Of a stretch of 64,000 bases of DNA, positions 32,196-43,712 are shown piece by piece (position 1 is the stretch's first letter; every line of letters begins with the position of its first letter). Source of the stretch: Lonicera japonica. Lineage: Eukaryota > Streptophyta > Magnoliopsida > Dipsacales > Caprifoliaceae. The stretch spans positions 31,469,234 through 31,533,233 of the forward strand of contig CM038471.1 in NCBI GenBank assembly GCA_021464415.1. The letters run 5' to 3'. The position numbers were made by a program, and so were the translations under genes. The notes under the pieces were generated by a model. It was not told the origin of the DNA and searched no databases. It saw only the letters and a list, made by a program, of their open reading frames with translations.

Positions 32196-32708
32196 GTTTT
32201 TTGTAAATAAGAAAATTTGACAACTTTTACTTTTTAAAGATTCCTTTTCAAATTATTTCTTTTATTTATTTAATTAATTTTATTATTATTATTTATTTTC
32301 TTTTTTACTTTATTTTGTTATACTAAATTCGTTTGGATTCTGATTCGACTAAAATTTTAGAAAATTTTTTATGAAATATGTTAGACATAAAAAAAATTAA
32401 GTTTCCTTAATAATTTATATCGACTGGGTTTTTTCAGATTATAATAAAACTTGGTAAAAATACTTAAAAATAGATTTGACTTAAAAGACTTTTAAATTCA
32501 AATTTTAAGCTCAACAACCACCTATATTTTGAATCAAACCATATATTCAACTTACCTTAGGTCCAGAATTATGTGCGGTGTATCCGGTAAGTTCTGTGAA
32601 TTTTCGTTAATTGTCGTATTTTCAAATATTCAATTCGACTCAAACAATTATAACGAAAAAAGAGTTTTTTATATCAGAATAAAGCCAACTAAAAATATAA
32701 ACCTAACA

Positions 32709-34285
32709 ATCTCCCCCTTTGGCTATTTCGATGACAAAACACATACAACTAACACAGACGCTTTCAACCCGATGTCTATAGCATCTCATTACATACTCTA
32801 AATCGAATTAGTCCACAACAACTAGACTCAAAGACATGTCTAACTTCGAGTTTCGATGTCGGTTGCAATACTTCATAAGGCAAAAGAACGAGCTGGATAA
32901 TTAACCTGTTAATCCTGAAACACCAGAGCTCAACAAACACCTTGTGAAGCATGGGCGTAAAGAGATACACTAATCAAATAAGTAAAAAATTATATATCCC
33001 CCCTAAAAATATTCATACTTTACTACTCCCCTCTCACATATGTATTATCCCTCTTTATCTCTCCCCCATTTTATCATAGGAATAAACAGAGTAATGAGCA
33101 CGGAAAGCAGCAAGGCAAAGAAAACAAGACCATGCAAAGCAAATAATATCAATTAAAGCAAATAGCAAATCTTATTCAAAGAAAGAAATTCTAGCTAGCA
33201 AATATACCCACTAATCTCAAAACCTTATAGCTAAGACCTCTAGAAACCCTTTCTTCACCAATTCTAACCTTTCCATGAATTTGGTTTGGAGTTTCGAAAG
33301 TAAAATTGTCTAAAAAAATATTTTAATACAAATATTCAACATGCATTGCTATGTAACATGTTTCAAATTCGAAATATAACAATTAAGTTTCAAAACATGT
33401 GATTTTCTTTAATATGATAAATGTACTATGTATATAACAATTCATCAACAATTCAACATATATACGCTAAGCAACATAGAATACAAGTATATATTCTATT
33501 GTGCTATAAATATAGATCATACAAAGCGCTATCGAATAATTATGAGTTTTGAAACACTCGCGCATCCATATAAAAGAGAATTTAGAAAACCTCTAAGCAA
33601 TTATTTTTCAACTAATTTCTTTTCTCCCTCAAAAGCAATCATTTTTTTTCTCTAAAAAATATGTAATTTTGCATTCAAACTTGTTATATTTTTATGCAAG
33701 CATATTTTATTTTTATTTTCGATGGAGGCTTTCACCCCTATTGGAGGCCAACTATTTCCTTTTGGTAACTTTCGGTTTTCCTTCCATTATGGTAGCCATT
33801 TTTCATCACCTCTACATTTTTTTCTCACATGATTGTCTTTTAATTTTTCGCTTAAAATTACATCCCCAAAATCTCACAGTATTAATCATAATGGTTTTCT
33901 TAGACCCTCTCTCCCTAAATAAATAGTATATAGGAGCTTATGAAGTTTCAAATTAAAAGCAAGAGCCTAACCCAAGTAACTATTCATGCATTAAATCGTG
34001 TAGTGTAGTGTGTGGGATATATACAAAAATTCTTATGTGATTGAAATAACATGCTATAGGTTATCGAATTATTACAGCAATATGCAAAAATATCTCTAAA
34101 TTAAGCATTTAATTATAAAAATGTAAAGATACATGGAATATAAAGCAGTTACAATCACATGCATGTAAGTAATTAATTTTTCAAGGAATACCGGCAATAT
34201 CGCAATCGAAAATTCAAAACCAAAATCCACTTTGCTTCGATACCTATGCGAGGAGCTAAAACCGATCGAAGTAACAAACTCACCT
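32709..34285 (-). other. LARD-1 internal region, non-coding
   Basis: The - strand polypurine tract next to the left LTR (GCCAAAGGGGGAGAT) starts this region. The part 32709-33520 is the approximate reverse complement of 47382-48169. No Gag, protease, integrase, RT or RNase H motif is visible in any frame. The end adjoining the right LTR lacks a primer site, which was probably lost with the inner part of that LTR. Confidence 0.7.
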
Positions 34286-34426
34286 AGCATCTCCCTTATC
34301 GCACGTTAGCCACTTCGCTCACCTCGTCTCCAATTGCTACCGAAGATTACCTCGCAGGACAGTGAACATTTGGAACCCTAGTTCTTAAAATTGAAGAACA
34401 ATATGATCTCATATGGCATGTAAACA

Positions 34427-36020
34427 TGTGAGAATCCGCAAACGCGACCCCCGGGTCTCGTCCCCGGGGCGTCTGAAACGTCGGAAGGGATCCCGTTGTT
34501 CCATTTGCTTGGAGTTGGTTGATAATTCATATAGTGTGTCCCTACGTCTATTCTAGATGCAAAGGGGTTCGTTCAGAGTTGCCAGTACGTTTTACGAGAA
34601 AACAGACAAAAAGGGTTGTGTAAGGGGAAAGGCTACAGATAAGCCTTTCTTTACACATTTGTCTGCGAAACCAGGATTCTATAAGGTTCGGGAACTATAT
34701 TACGGTTTGGGAAGGTGTTAAGCGCCCATTCCGCCCTTTCGGTCTCTAGTGGTCTTATATGTTTATTCTATGTTGAAAAACTTGGATGCTTTTACTGACA
34801 GTCTACTACTTTTCAAATGAAAACCCTAATTTCTGGGGAAAAACGGGAAAGGGATAAAAACATTTGTGTTCCGAGATCCGATGTTTTATTTATTGAAAGA
34901 TGTAAATACAAATGACAAAACCTTTTATTTTGAAAGAGTGTCCCGTATTATTTCCTCAGATAATGACGGTTTTCTCGGGTTGTGATTACTTTTGTAAAAG
35001 TTCGGATCTTGTATCGGGACTAATTTAATATGGAACTAGAACTCTTTGAGGAGAGTTATCAGACACGTCGCAGTCTATAGAGAAGACGGGATATGTTGAT
35101 TTTAATTCCTAGATAAGTCTTATCAGTCCGGGTTTTGAAAACAGAATTTTATCCGGACGATAATCTACTTACTCTTATGGTTTTGCAAATGGTTTTATCA
35201 GGGTCTTTTGTTTTGAAGACGGTAGACTATTTATAACTTGGCAATAAGTTTATTCAAATAAAACGTGGACAAACAACAGAAATAAAACAAGTACACAGAT
35301 AAACCTGATTTTCGAGCGCGTTAGGAACCTAGCACAACCATATTGCCACTTCGCTTACTAGGACGGGAATAATATAAGAGACTTTCGTTACCTTCCTGAC
35401 GAGAATAATAATAAGAAAGAAAATATAATACGGCAGAGAGATCTTCGGCGATAATAATCTTCTCCTTCTTCAGATATTTTCGAGAATTCGATTCCCGAGA
35501 CCGGACACGTCGAGTGTCGAGAATAGATTCGATAATTCTTCAGAAATAAGACGATACTTGACAATGCTTGTTGCTGTTTTCTGCACTGCTCTGGCGATTT
35601 TTCTTGCTGTTTTCAGCTGTGATGTTGGTGTCCTTAAACCTTGGGGGCTGCTGGCCTATTTATAGTGGCGAAAAGGTGTATGTCGCGCGACAATCTGGTG
35701 TATGTCGCGCGACAATCTTGACTGTCGCGCGACATTCTACTTTAATGACGATTCTGACTCATTGCTGAGTCAGAAAGTGGAGTGGTGGGGTGTTTGTCGC
35801 GCGACATGTCCCCCAAAAGTGGGATTGTCGTGCGACATACCTGTGTATGTCGGGCGACAATCTTGAATGTCGTGCGACATTTCGCTTTAAAGCATGTTTG
35901 TTTGGCCAACAAACGCTTTCGGGGCAGTCTCAGGTGTTCGGGTGGATCCCGGAGTCCAGAAACAGCAGTTCTTGAAGGTTGTTAGGGTTCTTGCGGGGGT
36001 CACGGATCGGGGTGTCTACA
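34427..36020. mobile_element. Solo LTR, 1.59 kb, in LARD-1 5' LTR
   Basis: The insert starts TGTGAGAATCCGCAAACG and ends GGGGTGTCTACA, flanked by AAACA (34422-34426 and 36021-36025). The other LARD-1 LTR shows the empty site (ATGTAAACAAA at about 21446-21456). It is GC-richer than its surroundings, with CpG-rich patches and a TATA-like CTATTTATAGTG (about 35657). It contains no coding domain. The family was not recognised; the interior has seven copies of a 12-bp palindrome. Confidence 0.9.
35681..35879. repeat. Seven copies of the palindrome TGTCGCGCGACA
   Basis: Exact copies are at 35681-35692, 35703-35714, 35723-35734 and 35795-35806. One-base variants are at 35826-35837 (TGTCGTGCGACA), 35848-35859 (TGTCGGGCGACA) and 35868-35879 (TGTCGTGCGACA). 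Each has a dyad centre and CpG steps in AT-rich surroundings. Variants are consistent with loss of CpG by methylation-linked mutation. They lie just after the TATA-like box of the LTR. Confidence 0.9.
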
Positions 36021-36325
36021 AAACAAAACTTAGGTGGTGTTTCAAAATTCTCAAAAATTGATTCTAGCGTTTGAATATTTTTTGCCTCAAAAAGCTCCTT
36101 AGAATTATGTATTTTTGACCCAAACCAATGGTTATATTTATAGAAAAAATATAAAATCAACGTCCTTTTTGAAATAAGTTAAAAATATTAAAAAAATAAT
36201 TTTTGCGATAAAAATACGTGCTCTAAAAAATAATGCCGAACCAGTACAAGTCGAAAAAGTGTGAACTGATCCAAAATTTTGAAAAGCAATTCCGTGAGCT
36301 AATTACTTCTGGACCAATACATATT

Positions 36326-37790
36326 AGCTATTTGTATGCTAGTCCACCCACAAAATTATGCTGCATTGCTAATTGCTTTATTAGCAAATTAGTATTTACC
36401 CCAAGATTTGAAGAATTCATTTACTTAAACCCATCGTATTTAATAAATTAGTTAATAATCCAATTTTTAGGATTTAGCCCAAATTCGAAAATAATTTTCT
36501 CTTTTTATAATATTCTAGTTTTTATAAAACTAATTTAACTAAATTATCTTTATTGAATAATAAAATTAATAATAAATATTTATCATCTCTAATAGTGTTT
36601 ATCCTTAACTCCTTAACTCTAACACAATTAATAATATATATCTCTACTAAGATTCTTTTTTAAATTAGTTTAATAACAAATTATACAAATCAATTAAAAT
36701 GTTACATATCTCTCTACAAATTGTTATCCATCTATTTATGGAAGTTTTGAAGATTGACCCTTAATTCTGGGGACTAATATCTTCCATTACGAAGAGAAAT
36801 ATAGCAGTACAAAAATACATATTTACAATATCAATCTTCAACGTGAAAGTCAAGTGTCCATAGTGAAATATGAGATCTACAAAAGATTTAATGTAAATTT
36901 ATGTGTTGTTGCGATAATCCAATATACAATCCAAGGAACAACCAATAATCTTTTATTTGGTGCACGAATAATGATTTGTTAGAACGTACATTCTAATGTT
37001 AGTGAATTCTTTCTTTTCACTCTTTTGAACCCCTCTCTACATTTCTTTATATTTAAAATTCTTGATCTTAATGATTTTAATATGATTGTGTTTTTAATTC
37101 TACTTGTATAATGTATTTTCTAATATGACTGTATTTTTAGTTTCACTTGTGTAATGTCATTTTAATTTTACTTGGGTAATTTTTTTAATATGATTGTGTT
37201 TTTTGTTTTACTTGTGCAATGTTTTTTTTTAATATGATTGCTTTTTTTTGTTTTATTTATATATAATATTTACTACTAATATGACATCTAGATGCCTCAA
37301 GTTTTAATGTTTCATATTTTAATATGACTATGTTTCTATTTTTACTTGTTTAATCTCTTTTTTATTATAATTGTATTACTAGTTTTGCTTGAGTGTAATA
37401 TTTATGTCTAATATATTTTGTAGATGTCCACGTTCATTGTTTGATATTTTCTATTTATTGCAAGTTAACTTCTTAATTTTTCTAGTATATATTTATTCTA
37501 AGGCAATTAACAATTACCAAGAATTATCACTTGTAATTTATATTTACGAAATTTCAAATTTGAAAGTTTTGAAATTGAATTTAAAACCATAAAGATTCCT
37601 AAGAGATATGCATAAAAAGGATAAGGTAGGAAAAATATAAAAGAAAAAAAAACACAATAAAAAATTTATAAAATATATATTTAATAATTAACCACTTCTT
37701 TAGATTAATGACTAATTTTTTAAATGGTGTAAGTTAAAAGCAAAACAATTTAAATTCACATGGTTAAAAACTAAAAGCCATTTGTTTTAT
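36326..37790. mobile_element. Unclassified AT-rich insertion in LARD-1 5' LTR
   Basis: LTR sequence present in the sister LTR continues from 36325 directly to about 37791, so the 1.46 kb between is an insertion (or an old segment lost from the sister). It is strongly AT-rich with long T runs and repeated TTTTACTTGTGTAATG-like strings (about 37090-37270). It shows no protein domain and no clear terminal repeats or target duplication. Confidence 0.55.
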
Positions 37791-38374
37791 CACAGGTGGC
37801 CTTGAGTTAAGTAGGGTTGGTCCACCATCATTAAAACTTCGCAGGAAATAAGAAAGGGCACGTGGGTGGGTGTTAATTTGGTAAATAAGAAAATTTGACA
37901 ACTTTGACTTTTCAAAGATTCCATTTCAAATTATTTATTTTATTTATTTTATTATTTATTTTCTTTTTATTTTATTTTGTCATATTAAATCCGTTTGAAC
38001 TTTGATTCGACTTAAATTTCAGAGGCAATTTTATGGAATATGTTAGATTTAAAAAAAAATAAGTTTCCTTAATAATTTGTATCGACTGGACTTTTTTGGA
38101 TTACGACAGAATTCGATAAAATACTTAAACATAGATTTGACTTCAGAGATTTTTAAATTCGAATTTTAAACTCAAGTACCACTTATATTTTGAATCAAAC
38201 CATATACTCAACTTACCTTGCATCCAGAATTATGTGTAGTGCATTCGGTAAATTCGGCGAGCTTTCGTTAATTGTCGTGTTTTCAAATTTTTAATTCGAC
38301 TCAAACAATTATAACGAAAAAAGTATTTGTGATATCGGAATAATGCCAACTAAAAATATAAATATAACATCTGC

Positions 38375-39540
38375 CAACAAGTCAAGAATGTACTTTCTTT
38401 GGCACAGGTAGATCCCTTCACTCTCTCTTGCTACGTACCTCGATCCCTAAAAAATACTTGAATTCACCCAAGTCATTCATTTCAAACTCAGAGGCCAACT
38501 GCCTCTGCAATGTATCAATCTCAACAATATCATCACCAATGATCACCATATCATTAACGTAAATAATTAGAGCTGTTACATCCCCTTGTTAGTGCTTGAT
38601 GGATAAGGTATGGTGTGAATTACTTTGTTTATAACCCATATTCTTCATGAACTGTGAGAACCTTCAAAACATACACGAGGTGATTGTTTGAGTCCATATA
38701 TGGATTTCTCCAATTTACAAACAAAATTACTAGGAGAAGTTGCCACATACCCTGGTGGAAAAGCCATGTAAACTTCCTTAGCTAACTCTCCATGGCATTC
38801 TCAACATCAAACTGTTAAAGAGGCCGGTTAAAACTCGTCGCAAATGATAATAGGATCCGAATAGTATTTATTTTTGCCACAAGAGCAAAGGTCTTATCGT
38901 AGTATATCACATACATTTGAGTAAACCCATGAACTACAAGTCAGGCTTTATATTTACAGAATCATCTGTATTGTACTTTACGGTGAACACTCAATGACAA
39001 CCTACAACCTTTTTGCCTTATAGCAGGGGAACAACTTGCCAAGTGTTATTTTTCTCCAACGCCTCCATCTCTTCCTCTACTTAGGATCATCCAAGGCATC
39101 TTGCACTTTGTTAGGAACTGATATAATGGATATTTGATTCACAAATGACTCATATGACTTAGACAATCTACCAGTGGAGATGTAATTTGCAATTGGGTAT
39201 TTTGATTTTGCACGAAGGGTAGGTTCATATTTTTTGGCTTGCTGACCACGAGTTGACCGACTAGGTAATATATATTGTCCAACATTAGACTCATTATTAC
39301 TAATACTAATGGGTGGGCATACTTCAGATGAGTGACCTTCAGCACTAGGGAGTTGTGGATCGTGGGTATGAGCAATAATGAAATGGGCAGATATGACTTG
39401 AACTTCTGGTGTCTGAACCTAGATTTCATATAGAATTTCTGTTTCCGACTGAACTTGAGGATTTAATGGATGAAAGCGGAGACGGTCGTTTTTGAATGAT
39501 GAAGTCAATTAATAGATGAACCCTAACAACTGGGATCTAT
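38375..39540 (-). pseudogene. Copia-2 integrase end and RT, degenerate
   Basis: On the - strand the frame 39139-39429 corresponds to the variable linker after integrase. Further along are RT boxes in shifting frames: [18 protein letters not shown] (about 38680-38720), a degraded catalytic box near 38560, and NSSIF then YLCQRKYILDLLA up to 38375. The final residues continue at 20887 across the LARD-1 insertion. Many stops are present. Confidence 0.8.
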
Positions 39541-39554
39541 ATGGCTCTAATACC
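39540..39554 (-). promoter_or_regulatory. Copia-2 primer-binding site (tRNA-iMet)
   Basis: The - strand reads TTGGTATTAGAGCCAT next to the 5' LTR, matching TGGTATCAGAGCC with one substitution. Confidence 0.8.
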
Positions 39555-39555
39555 A

Positions 39556-39739
39556 AGTCAAATATTTTAGAGAGAGATAATTGATTGTATTGAATTATCA
39601 ACTTAATATAAAGAACCCTTTATATAGGGCTTGAATGAAATATAAGAAAGGAGACCTAATTAACCCTAATCTCCAACACAAGAAAAGAAACTATTTAATG
39701 TGAACATGTATACAATTCTAAAATAAACTCACGTTAACA
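39556..39739 (-). repeat. Copia-2 5' LTR
   Basis: This intact 184-bp LTR is the partner of the split left LTR. It contains CCCTTTATATAGGGC at 39618-39632. The target duplication GTATA follows at 39740-39744, merging into a TA microsatellite. Confidence 0.9.
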
Positions 39740-39744
39740 GTATA

Positions 39745-40028
39745 TATATATATATATGTACATATATGTAGGACGTATGTAATCACATAAAACAGTTTCT
39801 GTCTTCCTCAAATAAAATCATTATTTATTCGAAGTTATATTATTTGTATTAAGAAAAATGTTCCACCCACGAACAAATGTTGACTCTATAACTAGATGGT
39901 GATGGATGTAAAAGATAAATACAAGTACTTGCAATGAACTCGACTAAACATGCATGTTGATGCTCTTCCACTCTTCTATAAATAGGAGCTCCAGCAATAC
40001 CAAAAAAGCACAACCACACGAGTACATT
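39745..40028 (+). promoter_or_regulatory. Acyltransferase upstream region with TATA box
   Basis: TATAAATAG at 39977-39985 lies 52 bp before the ATG, a plausible core promoter with a short leader. The region is only about 284 bp long before copia-2 begins, so the retrotransposon sits directly upstream of the gene and may have displaced more distant elements. Confidence 0.6.
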
Positions 40029-40484
40029 ATGGCCCAAAAACAGTGCCCTAATCTAGTGTTCACAGTGAGGAGAAGTGAACCAGAGCTAATAGCTCCATCT
40101 AAGCCCACTCCCCGTGAATGGAAACTATTATCCGACATCGACGATCAACATAGCCTTCGATTTCAGCTCCCCCTAATACAGTTTTACCGTAACAATGATG
40201 TTAATTTGTCAATAAAGAAAGATCCAATGAAGGTGATTAGAGATGCACTTGCGGAGGCGCTTGTGTTTTACTATCCGTTTGCCGGTCGGCTCAAAGAAGC
40301 CCCTGGCGGGAAACTTATTGTAGAATGTACCGGCAAAGGTGTTTTGTTCATAGAGGCAGATGCGGACGTTAGGATGGAGCAGTTTGGGGAAGAACTTATC
40401 CCGCCATTTCCTTGCTTGGAGGAGCTTCTTTACAATGTTCCTGGCACTTATCCCATACTTAATTCCCCTTTGCTCCTTGTTCAG
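40029..40484 (+). CDS. BAHD acyltransferase exon 1
   Basis: The exon runs from ATG ([11 protein letters not shown]) to the glutamine codon of LLLVQ, 152 codons, phase 0. It contains family landmarks [31 protein letters not shown] and the acidic [15 protein letters not shown]. The upstream in-frame ATG at 39954 is not used because it precedes the TATA box. The donor is CAG|GTAACA. This intron position (before the VT of QVT) is conserved in the family. Confidence 0.88.
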
Positions 40485-43155
40485 GTAACAAAATAATAAA
40501 AGCATTGCTACATGACCAAAAAAAAACAGTTCAAAAGAAGAATGTAAACGCATTTTTTCTTTGTAATTCAAATGTATTTGGAGTAGGTTTAACCTTTTCG
40601 GCAATTCTGAAGAAAATAAGAGGAGGACAAAGATTAATTTTAACCCAAGATCTACTTTTGCGCGTGGTTTGGTCCAGCGGCCCGGATTATGTAATTTTTT
40701 AATTTGTGATCTGTAATAATTGTTTTTAATAGCTCGAGGTTTTTGGTTTTTAATTTGCGGTTTTTGTGGTTAAGGTAATCGGTTACCCAACTCAAGTTAC
40801 AAAAATACGGTTACTGGTATTTTTTCTGTTAGGGAACTGCGGTAACTAATATTTTTTGGCATTTTTTTTGATTGCCTAACTCCTTTTTTTTTTTTTGAAA
40901 TCGATTTCCTTAATTACTACAGTAACCTGTATTTCTCAATTTACTCAATTACGGTATTTAAGGATGTGAGTCATTTATCTTAAAAATTGACAAAGACAAC
41001 AAACTTAAAAAAAAAAGAAGAAAAAAAGACGGATCGCGAGTTAAACGAATTCAAAGACAGAACCAGCCGCTAAGAAGCTCTTAAAACTTATGAATTTTGA
41101 GGCTTAATGTATCTTTTCAATCATAAATTTTTGGACCGCATTTAAATAAAACTATATCTAAGAGTAGATATATTAAAAATAATATATATAGTTCGGTTAA
41201 ATAATGGTATGTTATTATAATATGACGAAGTAAAACAATACAGTATGATTAGATGAACTTTTTGTTTTTAAGAAAAAGAAATAAGGCAGTCTAGTTAGGG
41301 TTTTTTACTTTTCACGTCGCAAAGATGTACGGTTCCTTAATAAAAGACTGACCAAGATTGAAGTATCTTTAAAATTTTTAATTTTCCCTCACTCATCCAA
41401 AACTAGATGACCCGTTAAAAATATGGATGAAAAACGTGAGTGATTGTCACAAGCCACTCTTTTAAGGGGTATTTTTGAATACTTCAACCAAAATTAAAAA
41501 TTTTAAGGATACGTAACCAAAATTATAAACTTTAAGTATACTTTAACCGAAAAAGGAAATCTTAAAGATGCTTCAACCAAAAATTAAACTTTAGAGACGA
41601 GCGAGAGATTTGGGTCAAACTTTAGGATTCATTTTTGCAAATTACCTGTCTAGATCAATCTTTATGGGAGTTTTTAATTAAATAAATCCATGAAATTAGT
41701 CTTTCATTTCAGTGAGAGAATACTTTTTTTTTTCACCCCACTAGGCGTGGGACCAGTTCGGTTATTTAAAAAAATTTGAGGAACCATTAACCGAACCAGT
41801 TCTATGTTAACGGTTCGGTTCTACCTATAAAAAAGTGAAGAACCAGTTTAAGAACCGAACAGGTTCTAACAGTTCGGTTCTTTCGATTTATCGGTTAACC
41901 GTTAACAAGATAAAAACCGGTTCCTTAACGGTTATTGAAAAGAACCGGTTTATTGGTTAACCGTTAATAAGAAAAAAACCGAAAAAACCAAAATATTAAT
42001 AGTTATTGGAAAGAAATAACGGTTCTAACGGTTCACTTCCTAAGCAATTTAGAAGAAAAATCTAATAAAGGTTCCTTGACGATTATTAGAAAGAGATTAT
42101 GTCAAGAACCATTAACCGAACTGTTAACAACCTTGAAGAACCGAACCGAACCGGGTTTTATCGCTTCGGTCCGGACCGGTTCTCCGGTTCCCGATTCTAA
42201 ATTCACAGCCCTGCACCCCACTCATTTTTCAAAAAAACTTTCAATTCACTCGAATGGTGGGGTGAGTTTACTGAATGCATTATAAGGATGTTAATTTCCG
42301 TCATTGCTAAAACAAAAATATGAAAATCTTATATAAACCCAAAAAAATGTCCTTCTCACTAAGTAAAGGAAAACTTGCACTTCACCTTGTCATATTTTTT
42401 TATCAAAAACATTTAACTCACCCCATCTATCTTATACACGCCAACAACAGGCCTCCTCTTTTTTATAGGTCAAACAATAAAACCTTTTTGTTTTATTGCA
42501 CATCCAAAAAAATCATTACTCACCTGACAAAGTTTTTTATGAACTCATGGTTCATTCACAATTGAAATCTCCCCCTAAACCTTCAAATGTATTACTTATT
42601 CATATTTAACAAAAGTACTTCACTTTCCGTATTTTGCTAATCATCAGAAAATTATGCAACATTTCTTATTTTACTAATCATTAGAAAATTACACAATTTA
42701 ATTTTTCGCGACACAACAAAAATAGTATAATTAACTTATATATTGTATAAATAAATATCAAATACAAGTCATAATAGTTCACTTTTTACAACGAAAGTAG
42801 TCCATAAAAACATATCTTAAATTTATTTTAGGCAAAAAAAGGACATTTAATCACTAGCACGGTGTATTCTAATCATCAAACTTATTTTTCTGTATCGTAT
42901 ATATCATTAAGTAAAATTTTATTCAAAACATCTATCAAATATATTTCAATCCTTAATATTGAAGCAAATTAATACAATATAATTGATGCAATGACCAATT
43001 AGGTAATCATTATTCAATTAACAAAAAGATGTAATGAATTGAAAAACAAATAAAAAATATTTTAAATCCATAAATCTAGAAATTATACTAGTAATAATTG
43101 TAAAAATAACCTTAAGTTACATACCAAGTATTACTTCTCATAATTAGAGTTGTAA

Positions 43156-43197
<42 letters not shown>

Positions 43198-43712
43198 TAT
43201 GTGTAAATTAAGGCTCATGCAGTTTATTTGTCGTTAAAATAGAAAAAGAGAAACAAACATTGGTTTTGATTGCACGTAACTTCTTTAGCTTTTGCTACAA
43301 GGGATAACGGAAAACCATAGTATTAATTTTGTAGACGGTGGAGGGTGCACTAAGAAGAAAAGAAAATAGGGTTAGTATTAAGATAAAATTATGGCAAGCT
43401 TATATATTTTTAGGTGAAACAAATAAAATACTAAGTGGGGTGAAAAAAAAATTAGTACTTGCATTTAAGATAGTTCAAAAATAATAGACGACGATTTTGT
43501 TAAGAGAGAAATGACGGTGGGAAGAAAGAATTTTAGGCTACTTTTTAGGTTATTTTAATTTGGACTTCGACTTTTATAGGAGTGAGAAGAATAATAATGT
43601 GGGTGTATTTAAGAACACTCTTTATTTTTTTGATGGTCCAATCAATTTTTTTGCACACCCTTGCTAAGTTGTGACCTTGTTAATTGTTGATACTTGTAAA
43701 TTGATTTGATAG
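40485..43712 (+). other. BAHD intron (3.2 kb)
   Basis: It runs from GTAACA to TTGATAG and is gene-less. It contains a hAT-type MITE (41742-42213), an AT microsatellite (about 43157-43194) and AT-rich DNA. Short open frames within (for example 40505-40702 and 42320-42565) have no family features. Confidence 0.85.
41742..42213. mobile_element. hAT-type MITE, 472 bp
   Basis: The element starts TAGGCGTGGG and ends CACAGCCCTG (CAGGGCTGTG on the other strand), fitting hAT terminal repeats. It is flanked by the 8-bp duplication CACCCCAC (41734-41741 and 42214-42221), the hAT hallmark. Its interior consists of degenerate GGTTCGGTT/GAACCG units on both strands. It has no coding content; the 42076-42285 frame is accidental. 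Confidence 0.8.

Larger units (their letters stand above)
20888..32708 (-). repeat. LARD-1 3' LTR, split by the pararetrovirus
   Basis: LTR pieces 20888-21842 and 32196-32708 together give about 1.46 kb. The left piece matches 34286-34426 plus 36021-36325 and 37791-37875; the right piece matches 37876-38369. The reverse complement of the same LTR family is at 48170-49982. Landmarks are CTACTTGCGTAGGACTAA (21089-21106) and GGAAATAAGAAAGGGCACGT (21809-21828). Confidence 0.85.
20888..38369 (-). mobile_element. LARD-1: non-coding LTR retrotransposon hosting the pararetrovirus
   Basis: The element is flanked by TCTGC (20883-20887 and 38370-38374) and interrupts the copia-2 RT. Its left LTR (20888-32708 including the virus) starts TGAAGAAATTC and ends CCTAACA. 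Its right LTR (about 34286-38369) ends ATAACA and is truncated at its inner side. The polypurine tract next to the left LTR reads GCCAAAGGGGGAGAT on the - strand. The 1.58-kb interior (32709-34285) has no Gag or Pol domains, and part of it recurs at 47382-48169 in another copy, so the family is non-autonomous. The PPT resembles that of SIRE-type copia elements, by inference. Confidence 0.85.
34286..38369 (-). repeat. LARD-1 5' LTR, truncated, two insertions
   Basis: The LTR is represented by 34286-34426, 36021-36325 and 37791-38369, which follow the left LTR in order. About 435 bp corresponding to 20888-21322 are missing at the inner side. The segment 37791-37895 passes without interruption through the point where the other LTR carries the virus. 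Confidence 0.85.
17851..39739 (-). mobile_element. Copia-2: Ty1/copia element carrying several nested insertions
   Basis: A - strand copia element is bounded by the 5-bp duplication GTATA (17846-17850 and 39740-39744). Its 5' LTR is on the right (39556-39739) and its 3' LTR on the left (17851-19850, split by a solo LTR). A polypurine tract abuts the 3' LTR and a tRNA-Met primer site abuts the 5' LTR. Coding remnants are RT/RNase H at 20220-20580 and 20840-20887, and integrase end/RT at 38375-39540. Nearly 18 kb of later insertions separate these. Reading continues exactly across the TCTGC duplication of the non-coding element, from KYILDLLA to ETGMMDCKN. The short LTRs of about 184-210 bp suggest a small-LTR copia lineage, by inference. 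Confidence 0.9.

Noticed and set aside
36326..37790. Helitron or LTR element
   Set aside because: No TC...CTRR ends, TG...CA ends or target duplication could be defended, so it was left unclassified.
42076..42285. 69-codon open frame in the BAHD intron
   Set aside because: It lies in the GAACCG repeat interior of the hAT MITE and crosses its border.
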